Assembly (NCBI GenBank): GCA_017504625.1
Contig: JAFVQU010000005.1
Span: 1 to 39,057 of the forward strand
DNA: 39,057 nucleotides
Source: Clostridia bacterium
Lineage (GTDB): Bacteria; Bacillota; Clostridia; Oscillospirales; CAG-272
Reading direction: 5' to 3'
The notes under the pieces were generated by a model. That model did not search any database. It worked only from the letters and a program-made list of their open reading frames with translations, and was not told where the DNA came from. The first letter of the stretch is position 1. Each line of letters begins with the position of its first letter. Positions 32,586 to 39,057 of the stretch are shown here, one piece after another. Both the position numbers and the translations under genes were made by a program.

Positions 32586-33800
32586 TTATACCTCTCTTGC
32601 GTCAAGAATTATGCGCTCGGTGATGTCAACGACCTTTTCAAGCGATTCAACCGAGAGAAATTCAAAGCGAGAGTGGAAATTCTCACCGCCCGTGCAGATA
32701 TTGGGGCAGGGCAGACCCATAAAGGAAAGGCGCGCGCCGTCAGTACCGCCACGGATAGGAATGACTTTGGGCTCAACGCCGACGGCTATCATAGCCGCCT
32801 TTGCGCGCTCAATTGTATACATGTGGTCATTAATTATCTCCTTCATATTGTAGTAGGAGTCCTTGACGCTTGCTATACAGCTTCCCGCACCGTATTTTTC
32901 GTTGATCTTGTCGGCAACTGAGGAGAAGAGAGCCTTCTTTTCCTCGAATTTTGCTCTGTCGTGGTCGCGGATGATGTAAATAAGCTCTGCGCTCTCGCAG
33001 TCACCCTTCATGTCGCAAAGGTGGAAAAAGCCCTCGTAGCCATCGGTCTTTGCGGGGATCTGGTCTGCGGGGAGCAGGGCGTTGAAGTCCATAGCCATAA
33101 GCTGCGCGTTCTTCATCTTATCCTTTGCGCTTCCCGGATGGATAGATACGCCGAAGAATTCAACTCTCGCCGCCGCGGCGTTGAAGTTTTCGTATTCTAT
33201 CTCGCCAAGAGATCCGCCGTCGATAGTGTAGGCGTAGTCAGCGCCGAATTTTTCAACGTCAAAGTAGTCAGCTCCGCGTCCTACCTCCTCGTCGGGAGTG
33301 AAGCAGATCTTTACCGTTCCGTGAGGCGCGCCACTCTTAATTATGCGCTCAACTGCGGAAACTATCGCGCAAACACCCGCCTTGTCGTCAGCACCGAGAA
33401 GCGTCGTGCCGTCGGTGACTATAAGATGATCGCCGATATAATTTTCAAGCTGAGGGTAGTCCTCTGGCGTCATGAAAATACCCTTTTCTTCGTTAAGACA
33501 GATATTTCCGCCCTCGTATTTCACTATTTTAGTATTTATCGGATAGTCTGCGCAAGCGTCGGAGGTGTCAACGTGCGCGATAAGGCCGATCGTTGTCTTT
33601 GCGTCGCAATTTGCGGGCAGGGTAGCGTAAAGGTAGCCCTTTTCGTCAAGCTCAACGTCACAAAGTCCGATTTTTTCAAGCTCGTCTGCAATATATTGGC
33701 TCAAAACAAGCTGCTTTGCGGTAGTAGGCACGGTGTCGGACGACTCGTCGGACATCGTGGGGTAGGAAACGTATTTTAAAAATCTTTCGCTGATATTCAT
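32586..33800 (-). CDS. pepT: Peptidase T (tripeptide aminopeptidase)
   Basis: This 404-residue M20B metallopeptidase removes the N-terminal residue of tripeptides. Zinc ligands and catalytic residues are visible: His76 in AHVDTSD, Asp138 in LGADDKAG, the Glu pair at about 171-172 in TPDEEVGRG, Asp in TIDGG, and the C-terminal His in GGENFHSRFE. I start at the ATG at 33800 with GGAG eight bases upstream. A GTG three codons earlier has no separate site. It is followed directly by tdk. Confidence 0.96.
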   Translation of the reverse strand: MNISERFLKYVSYPTMSDESSDTVPTTAKQLVLSQYIADELEKIGLCDVELDEKGYLYATLPANCDAKTTIGLIAHVDTSDACADYPINTKIVKYEGGNICLNEEKGIFMTPEDYPQLENYIGDHLIVTDGTTLLGADDKAGVCAIVSAVERIIKSGAPHGTVKICFTPDEEVGRGADYFDVEKFGADYAYTIDGGSLGEIEYENFNAAAARVEFFGVSIHPGSAKDKMKNAQLMAMDFNALLPADQIPAKTDGYEGFFHLCDMKGDCESAELIYIIRDHDRAKFEEKKALFSSVADKINEKYGAGSCIASVKDSYYNMKEIINDHMYTIERAKAAMIAVGVEPKVIPIRGGTDGARLSFMGLPCPNICTGGENFHSRFEFLSVESLEKVVDITERIILDAREV

Positions 33801-33883
33801 AGCTAACACTCCAAAAATATTATTGTAAAAATTATAACATACTTTTCTTCGCTTATCAAGTGAAAAACGAAAATAACTTTCTA

Positions 33884-33912
33884 TTGATTTTTATTTTGAT
33901 GTGTGATAGAAT
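33884..33912 (+). promoter_or_regulatory. SigA-type promoter of bcp
   Basis: TTGATT (33884-33889), 17 bp, TAGAAT (33907-33912) with a TGA extension, 40 bp upstream of the start. Confidence 0.68.
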
Positions 33913-33952
33913 AATCTTACAGGACAAATTACTTTAAAGGATGGATAAATAT

Positions 33953-34405
33953 ATGTTGGAAGTTGGAATGAAAGCCCCCGATTTTACTTTGCCCGACAAG
34001 GACGGAAATCTTGTTTCGCTCTCAAGCCTTCTCGGCAAAAGAGTAGTGCTTTATTTTTATCCTCGCGACAACACCCCCGGATGCACACGTCAGGCTTGTG
34101 CCTTTGCGGGAGCGTATAAGGGCTTTGCGGACAAGGGCGTTGAGGTCATCGGCATAAGTAAGGACAGCATCGCTTCTCATCAGAAATTTGCCGAAAAGTA
34201 TAATTTGCCATTCATTCTTCTTGCGGATACAAATCTTGAAGCTATCAAGGCTTACGGCGTATGGCAGGAAAAGAAGAATTACGGCAAGGTCAGTATGGGT
34301 GTAGTGCGATCGACCTTCATCATTGACGCAGAAGGCAATATCGAGGCGGTAATGCCAAAGGTAAAGCCTGATACAAATGCCCAGGAAATACTTGAAAGAC
34401 TGTAA
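33953..34405 (+). CDS. bcp: Peroxiredoxin, Bcp/PrxQ type
   Basis: This 150-residue thiol peroxidase reduces hydroperoxides using cysteine thiols. It has the Bcp start (MLEVGMKAPDFTLPDKDG), the peroxidatic Cys in DNTPGCTRQACAF with a second Cys five residues later, and the conserved VRSTFIIDAEG strand. I choose the ATG at 33953 because AAAGG runs straight into an earlier ATG at 33941, leaving no spacing for it. A chromate transporter gene follows after one base, so oxidative and metal-oxyanion stress functions may be co-expressed. Confidence 0.94.
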   Translation: MLEVGMKAPDFTLPDKDGNLVSLSSLLGKRVVLYFYPRDNTPGCTRQACAFAGAYKGFADKGVEVIGISKDSIASHQKFAEKYNLPFILLADTNLEAIKAYGVWQEKKNYGKVSMGVVRSTFIIDAEGNIEAVMPKVKPDTNAQEILERL

Positions 34406-34406
34406 A

Positions 34407-34985
34407 ATGAAAAAAGGTAGGCTTATTTCCTCGCTCTTTTTGACCATGCTTAAAATCGGACTTTTCACCTTTGGCGGCGGCTATGCTATGATAGCCCTGC
34501 TTGAAAACGAATTCGTTTCCAAAAGAGCGTGGATAGACAGAGAGGAATTTCTCGATATGGCGGCGATAGCCGAGTCAACTCCCGGCCCTATCGCAATAAA
34601 TGCCGCGACATATATTGGATACAAAAAAGCGGGATTTTGGGGCGCGGCTATCTCAACGCTTGGAATGTGTATTCCTTCGTTTGTGATAATTTATGCGATA
34701 TCACTTTTTTTCGATGCTTTTCTGTCGCTTGAGATCGTGAGATACGCATTTATGGGCATCCGCGTCGGAGTGATCTATCTTATTCTGTCTGCCGGCATCA
34801 GAATGCTCAAGGGAATAAAGAAAACTCCGTTTAATATTTCCGTTATCGCGGCAGTTGCCGTCTGTATGGCAGGCTTGACTCTGCTCTCTCGCAATTTCTC
34901 GACGGTTATTTACATACTCGTTTGCGGAGTGCTCGGTGTCGTCCTTTATCTTGTAAAAAAAGTGAAGGGAGGAGCGAGCGAATGA
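34407..34985 (+). CDS. Chromate transporter, first half (CHR family)
   Basis: This 192-residue membrane protein is one short-chain CHR-family domain. It carries the signature FTFGGGYAMIALLENEF and the second conserved motif IAESTPGPIAINAATYIGY, with about six helices. It starts one base after the bcp stop, so translation is probably coupled. It overlaps its partner by four bases. In many Firmicutes two such half-size subunits form the chromate transporter. The true substrate may be another anion. Confidence 0.93.
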   Translation: MKKGRLISSLFLTMLKIGLFTFGGGYAMIALLENEFVSKRAWIDREEFLDMAAIAESTPGPIAINAATYIGYKKAGFWGAAISTLGMCIPSFVIIYAISLFFDAFLSLEIVRYAFMGIRVGVIYLILSAGIRMLKGIKKTPFNISVIAAVAVCMAGLTLLSRNFSTVIYILVCGVLGVVLYLVKKVKGGASE

Positions 34986-35557
34986 TCTATCTTGAGCTTT
35001 TTCTCACCTTTTTTCAGGTAGGCTCGTTTTCATTCGGCGGTGGATACGGAATGATAGCGATGATACGCGAGCTTACACTTATGCATGGTTGGCTTACCGA
35101 AGCAGAGATTATTAATTTTATCGCAGTTGCCGAGTCAACTCCCGGCCCTATCGCTGTCAATATGGCAACCTTCGTGGGCTCCTCACAGGGCGGTATTTTA
35201 GGCTCGCTTTGCGCCACTTTGGGTGTTGTTTTACCCTCGTTTATCATAATTCTCATAATTGCCGCGGCAATCTCGGGACTTATGAGATTTGCGGGAGTAA
35301 AGGCATTTCTCGGCGGTATTCGCCCTTGCGTTATAGGGCTTATTTTAGCTACCGCGCTTACGATGTTCTCTGCGGTGGTGCTCGGCTCGTCAACGATTGA
35401 TGCAGGAATGAGCCTTGACGTCCGTGCGCTTGTCATTTTCGGACTTTTGACAGCGACGGCGCTTATATCAAAATTTGTTTTCCGCAAAAAGCTTTCCCCG
35501 ATACTTATGATACTTATCAGCGCGGCACTTGGAATGCTCGCGTACGGCATTTTTTAA
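34982..35557 (+). CDS. Chromate transporter, second half (CHR family)
   Basis: This 191-residue protein is homologous to the previous gene: FSFGGGYGMIAMIRELT and VAESTPGPIAVNMATFVG match its motifs. It starts at an ATG that overlaps the previous stop (ATGA), with GGAGG inside the upstream gene. The two halves would form a heterodimer with antiparallel topology, as inferred for paired CHR proteins. Confidence 0.93.
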   Translation: MIYLELFLTFFQVGSFSFGGGYGMIAMIRELTLMHGWLTEAEIINFIAVAESTPGPIAVNMATFVGSSQGGILGSLCATLGVVLPSFIIILIIAAAISGLMRFAGVKAFLGGIRPCVIGLILATALTMFSAVVLGSSTIDAGMSLDVRALVIFGLLTATALISKFVFRKKLSPILMILISAALGMLAYGIF

Positions 35558-35581
35558 AATATAGAACTAAAGGAGAACGGT

Positions 35582-37075
35582 ATGAAAAAATACATTCTTT
35601 CTCTTGACGAGGGAACTACGAGCGCGCGCGCGATACTGTTTGACAGAGAGTCGAACATCGTGTCGATGGCTCAGCACGAGTTTCCTCAGATATACCCCAA
35701 GGCAGGCTGGGTAGAGCAGGATCCTATGGATATCTATGCAAATCAGTACGCATCTCTTACCGAGTGCATCGCGAAAAGCGGTGTTGACGTAAACGAGATC
35801 GCCGCGGTCGGAATCACCAATCAGCGCGAAACGGTTATCGCGTGGAACAAGAGCACGGGAAAGCCGATATATAACGCGATAGTCTGGCAGTGCAGAAGAA
35901 CTGCCGACATTTGCCGCGCTCTTGAAGAAGCCGGTCATGCTGAATATATCCGCAAAACTACGGGACTTCGTATCGACCCCTATTTCAGCGGCACTAAAAT
36001 AAAATGGATACTCGATAACGTAGAGGGCGCACGCGCCCTTGCCGAGTCGGGAGAGCTGCTTGTCGGTACGGTCGATACCTGGCTTATCTGGAAGCTGAGT
36101 GAGGGCAGAGTTTTCGTAACCGACCGCACCAATGCGTCAAGAACGATGCTTTGCAATATTCATACGGGCGAGTGGGACGAAAAAATGCTTGATATTCTCG
36201 GCATTCCCGCTTGTGTTTTGCCCGAGATAAAGAGCAGCAGTGAAATTTACGGATATTTCGAGTGTATGGGCGCAACGCTTGCGATCTCGGGTATTGCGGG
36301 TGACCAGCAGGCAGCGCTTTTCGGTCAAGGATGCTTTTCTGCGGGCGAGGCGAAGAACACTTACGGCACGGGATGTTTCCTGCTTACGCATACGGGTGAG
36401 GAAGCGGTTGAAAGCAACAGCGGACTTCTTACAACGATTGCGGCAGGTGAGCAGAGCAGACCGATTGAGTACGCGCTTGAGGGTAGCGTATTCGTGGGTG
36501 GCGCGGTGATCCGTTGGCTTCGCGACGAGATGAAGCTTATCCACGATAGCCGCGACAGCGAATATTTTGCCCGCAAGGTCAAGGATAGCGGCGGAGTTTA
36601 TATCGTGCCCGCTTTTGCGGGACTTGGCGCGCCGCATTGGGATATGCACGCGAGAGGTAGCGTTGTCGGACTTACCTCGGGCACGGGCAAAAATCACCTT
36701 ATCCGCGCGTCACTTGAATCGATCGCGTATCAGACCGCCGACGTTATTGAGGCGATGAATAAGGATATGGAAAAGCCTATCACCTCGCTCAAGGTAGACG
36801 GCGGCGCGTCGGCAAACGATCTGCTTATGCAGATGCAGAGCGATTTTTCAAATATTGAGGTCATAAGATCACGCAACAGCGAGGCGACCGCCGCGGGCGC
36901 GGCGTATCTTGCGGGTCTTGCCGTCGGATTTTTCCGCGACAGAGATGAGATTCGCTCGCTGATTTCGGGTGGCGCGAGCTTTACTCCCGAAATTGATGAA
37001 GAAACAAGAGAAAAACAGCTTGGCGGCTGGGAAAGAGCCGTCAGAGCGTGCAGAGCTTTTACGGAAGGAGAATAA
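35582..37075 (+). CDS. glpK: Glycerol kinase
   Basis: This 497-residue FGGY-family kinase makes glycerol-3-phosphate from glycerol and ATP. It has the N-terminal phosphate loop [22 protein letters not shown], the substrate strand [11 protein letters not shown], the FGGY-type signature around [18 protein letters not shown], and the C-terminal ATP site [19 protein letters not shown] precedes the ATG. There is no glycerol facilitator or glycerol-3-phosphate dehydrogenase next to it. The next gene is a lipase-like hydrolase, which could supply glycerol. Confidence 0.97.
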   Translation: MKKYILSLDEGTTSARAILFDRESNIVSMAQHEFPQIYPKAGWVEQDPMDIYANQYASLTECIAKSGVDVNEIAAVGITNQRETVIAWNKSTGKPIYNAIVWQCRRTADICRALEEAGHAEYIRKTTGLRIDPYFSGTKIKWILDNVEGARALAESGELLVGTVDTWLIWKLSEGRVFVTDRTNASRTMLCNIHTGEWDEKMLDILGIPACVLPEIKSSSEIYGYFECMGATLAISGIAGDQQAALFGQGCFSAGEAKNTYGTGCFLLTHTGEEAVESNSGLLTTIAAGEQSRPIEYALEGSVFVGGAVIRWLRDEMKLIHDSRDSEYFARKVKDSGGVYIVPAFAGLGAPHWDMHARGSVVGLTSGTGKNHLIRASLESIAYQTADVIEAMNKDMEKPITSLKVDGGASANDLLMQMQSDFSNIEVIRSRNSEATAAGAAYLAGLAVGFFRDRDEIRSLISGGASFTPEIDEETREKQLGGWERAVRACRAFTEGE

Positions 37076-37077
37076 CT

Positions 37078-38016
37078 ATGTCATTCACGAAGAAGGAATT
37101 TTGCGCGCCCTCGTGCGACGGAATACATACGCTTAAGGGCGTGATCTACGAGCCCGATACAGCTCCCGTAGGCTTTTTTCAGATAGCGCATGGAATGACC
37201 GAGCATATCGGCAGATATGAGAGAATAATGAGCGATCTTTGCGAGCGCGGATTTATCTGCTTCGGCTACGATCACCTCGGTCACGGAAATACCGCGCGAG
37301 ATAAGAGCGAGCTTGGATATATCGCAAAAAAGAGCGGATGGGATCTGCTTTGCCGCGATATAAAGGCGTTCTCCGACGCGGTGTTTGCTGAATATAGCGA
37401 AAAGTACGGCAAGCTGCCATATTTTCTCATGGGACACAGTATGGGCTCGTTTATCGTCCGTCTTGCCGCCGAGAAATACGTCAATCCCGATAAGCTCATC
37501 GTTATGGGCACGGGCGGAGCAAATCCCGCCGCACCCGTGGGTATTGCGCTTATATCTCTCATAAAGCTCTTTAAGGGCGACAGACACATTTCAAAATTAA
37601 TCGACAAAATGGCGTTTGGCAGCTATAATAACAAATTCAAGGGCGATGCAGACGCAAGCTCAAAATCGTGGCTCACCACCGACCAGAGCATTCGCAACAA
37701 GTATCTTGAGGATAACTACTGCACGTTTAAATTCACCGTCAGCGCGATGGGCGACCTTATGACGCTCCTTAAAAATTCAAACCGCGGCGCGTGGTTCAAG
37801 GAAATGGGCAAAAAGCAATTCCCAATCCTGCTCGTCGCAGGCGAGGACGACCCCGTAGGCAACTACGGCGCAGGTGTCCGTCAGGTTGAGGAAAAGCTTA
37901 AAGCACGCGGTGCTGACGTTGATTGCATACTCTATAAGGGTGGCAGACACGAAATTTTAAACGACGTTACCTACGAGAGCGTAAGGGATGATATCGTTAA
38001 ATTCTGCATCAAGTGA
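37078..38016 (+). CDS. Alpha/beta hydrolase, monoacylglycerol lipase/lysophospholipase-like
   Basis: This 312-residue alpha/beta hydrolase has the nucleophile elbow GHSMGS, a HGMTEH oxyanion-side motif and DHLGHG. The catalytic Asp is in GEDDPVG and the His in GGRHEILND. That is the pattern of Hydrolase_4/monoglyceride lipases. No signal peptide is seen, so it acts in the cytoplasm. It starts two bases after glpK behind GGAG, so the pair may free glycerol from monoacylglycerides and phosphorylate it, which is inference. Confidence 0.92.
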   Translation: MSFTKKEFCAPSCDGIHTLKGVIYEPDTAPVGFFQIAHGMTEHIGRYERIMSDLCERGFICFGYDHLGHGNTARDKSELGYIAKKSGWDLLCRDIKAFSDAVFAEYSEKYGKLPYFLMGHSMGSFIVRLAAEKYVNPDKLIVMGTGGANPAAPVGIALISLIKLFKGDRHISKLIDKMAFGSYNNKFKGDADASSKSWLTTDQSIRNKYLEDNYCTFKFTVSAMGDLMTLLKNSNRGAWFKEMGKKQFPILLVAGEDDPVGNYGAGVRQVEEKLKARGADVDCILYKGGRHEILNDVTYESVRDDIVKFCIK

Positions 38017-38018
38017 TA

Positions 38019-38576
38019 ATGGACTACACAGTCATAAAAAGCAACAGAAAAACCCTCGCTTTGCAGATAAAGGGAGGCGAGCTTATCGTCCGCGCACCCT
38101 TGAAAATAAGCTACCGCGAAATCAAAAGCTTTGTTGACAAGCATCGGGATTGGATAGACAAACATATAAAAAAGGCACGCGAGAGGGCAGAGAGGGCGGA
38201 AATGGTCACGCCCCTGACCGAAGCCGAGATAAAGGCACTGAGAGAGAGAGCCAAAGCTCTTTTTGCCGAACGCGTGGCGCACTATGCATCCTTGCTTGGC
38301 ATAAGCTACGGCAAAATAACGGTAAGACGGCAGAAATCACGTTGGGGGAGCTGTAACAGCAAGGGCGATTTGAGCTTCAATCTCGCGCTTATGTTAGCGC
38401 CGCCGCGCGTGCTTGACAGCGTCGTCGTTCACGAGCTTTGTCACCGCAAGGAGATGAACCACTCGGCGCGCTTTTACAGTGAGATGGCGCGAATTTTCCC
38501 CGATTACAAGGAATGCCGAGAGTATCTTGTAAAAAAAGGCTCTGTGCTTATAGCAAGAGTAAGTAAAGGACAGTAA
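38019..38576 (+). CDS. YgjP-like M48-type metallopeptidase (DUF45)
   Basis: This 185-residue protein has the YgjP/DUF45 pattern: an N-terminal beta domain, then RRQKSRWGSCNSKGDLSFN and the zinc motif HELCH (about 138-142). The third ligand is a downstream His in MNH. It starts two bases after the hydrolase stop, with no ribosome binding site of its own, so translation is likely coupled. The substrate is unknown. In some phyla the family lies near SAM-restriction genes, but nothing like that is here. Confidence 0.92.
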   Translation: MDYTVIKSNRKTLALQIKGGELIVRAPLKISYREIKSFVDKHRDWIDKHIKKARERAERAEMVTPLTEAEIKALRERAKALFAERVAHYASLLGISYGKITVRRQKSRWGSCNSKGDLSFNLALMLAPPRVLDSVVVHELCHRKEMNHSARFYSEMARIFPDYKECREYLVKKGSVLIARVSKGQ

Positions 38577-38579
38577 ACT

Positions 38580-38885
38580 ATGAAAAAAGTCAGAATAACC
38601 GCGATGTGTCGCGCGATACACAATGATCTTATCGAAAAATACGAAAACCCGATGGAAAACGCCTGCGACACCCTACTTGGCTCGGTATTTATATCCGAAA
38701 ACGGAGAGAAGCCCGAGGGACTTTGCGGCGCGGCGTGGGAGAGCATGGAGCGATTTGTCAGAGAGCTTGCAAACGGCGGCGGATATTTTTACGGCGACTG
38801 GATGAAAGATCCCCACTCCGCAATGGTGTCCTGCAACGACGGCTTCCGCCCCGTCAGCTTTCTCGTCGAGGCGATTGAGGAATAA
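38580..38885 (+). CDS. TIGR04076-family protein
   Basis: This 101-residue protein follows the pattern I know for TIGR04076: VRITAMCRAIHNDLIEKYENP, GSVFISENGEKPEGLCGAAWESM, LANGGGYFYGDWMKDPHSAMVSCNDGFRPVSF. Two or three cysteines are kept, but no catalytic function is known to me. It starts three bases after the YgjP-like stop, with AAAGGA upstream, and is the last gene of the plus-strand run. Confidence 0.85.
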   Translation: MKKVRITAMCRAIHNDLIEKYENPMENACDTLLGSVFISENGEKPEGLCGAAWESMERFVRELANGGGYFYGDWMKDPHSAMVSCNDGFRPVSFLVEAIEE

Positions 38886-38920
38886 AGCAATATTAAGCTG
38901 TTTATCACTTAATTACGGTA

Positions 38921-38978
38921 AATAAAAAACAAAAGGCACTTGTGAAAATTCTCCACAGGTGCCTTACGCTTTTTATCT
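38921..38978. terminator. Bidirectional terminator
   Basis: GGCACTTGTG (38935-38944) pairs with CACAGGTGCC (38954-38963) with one G-U. On the minus strand a good T run follows (38934-38921). On the plus strand TTACG precedes TTTTT. It ends the plus run and probably a minus-strand gene entering from the right. Confidence 0.78.
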
Positions 38979-39057
38979 GACGAGGTGAGCGAAAGCGAAT
39001 CCTCGCCCAAAGCCGCTGATAGCCGAGGCTATCAGCACATGCCGGGCGCAATGGTAA
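38979..39057. other. Structured segment at the right edge, possibly a truncated minus-strand gene end or repeat
   Basis: CGAGG/CCTCG (38981-38985 with 39001-39005) forms one hairpin with an inner GC-GAAA-GC. GCTGATAGC/GCTATCAGC (39015-39023 with 39028-39036) forms a perfect 9 bp stem. The outer arms GCCC and GGGC close it. On the minus strand one frame is open to the window edge and ends in TAA at 38975-38973, just before the terminator, so it could be the last 27 codons of a protein. The hairpins also fit an intergenic RNA element. I cannot decide. Confidence 0.35.

Noticed and set aside
38019-38885. Possible defence pair of the YgjP-like protease and TIGR04076 protein
   Set aside because: YgjP-like proteins can sit near restriction genes, but here no methylase, nuclease or mobile gene is close. 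The pair lies at the end of a metabolic run.

Overview
The window comes from a chromosome of a spore-forming low-to-mid GC Firmicute, most likely an uncultured gut clostridium (class Clostridia, Oscillospirales/Christensenellales-like; this placement is inference). The signs are a leucine T-box in front of leuS, SpoVG, a SPOCS(DUF3794)-LysM spore protein, a CwlC-like amidase, TTG starts at murC and murD, strong purine-rich ribosome binding sites and many consensus TTGACA-17-TATAAT promoters. Nearly all of it is ordinary chromosome. I see no CRISPR array, insertion sequence, prophage or recognisable defence locus.

Region by region: 1-500 holds the tail of a WecB-type epimerase, an intergenic repeat, and tRNA-Tyr and tRNA-Thr on the minus strand. 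660-4135 holds the T-box, leuS, rpsU and a small membrane protein. 4143-8960 is an AraC regulator divergent from a four-gene set of two TIM-barrel sugar isomerases and two Gfo/Idh/MocA oxidoreductases, probably catabolism of an unusual sugar or cyclitol. 9000-11160 has a GNAT enzyme and a three-gene TetR/membrane-protein operon. 11360-16715 carries tRNA-Ser, rsmI, a murein amidase, ligA, a flavodoxin gene behind a long structured leader, tRNA-Lys and a lone winged-helix protein. 16730-22750 holds an AI-2E-family permease, an Amidase_6 protein, the SPOCS-LysM gene, a conserved-looking trio of unknown proteins, a YfcE-like phosphodiesterase and spoVG.

22927-28028 has murC and murD on the plus strand, separated by a minus-strand, divergent type IIA topoisomerase B subunit. 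28050-31975 is a co-directional run: Met-gamma-lyase-family PLP enzyme, two-domain lipoprotein, NifS-like desulfurase and a small membrane protein. 32008-33800 is pepT-tdk on the minus strand. 33953-38885 runs bcp, a split chromate transporter, glpK, an alpha/beta hydrolase, a YgjP-like metalloprotease and a TIGR04076-type protein, ending in a structured intergenic segment cut by the window edge.

The best leads for something undescribed are: (a) the unknown trio at 20485-21732 beside the spore gene; (b) the three-hairpin leader at 15373-15566; (c) the AraC-controlled isomerase/oxidoreductase set, which lacks a transporter or hydrolase; (d) the topoisomerase B paralogue with changed motif residues and no A-subunit neighbour; and (e) inverted copies of tRNA 3' ends on the far side of two tRNA terminators. 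None amounts to a clear new defence or mobile system.
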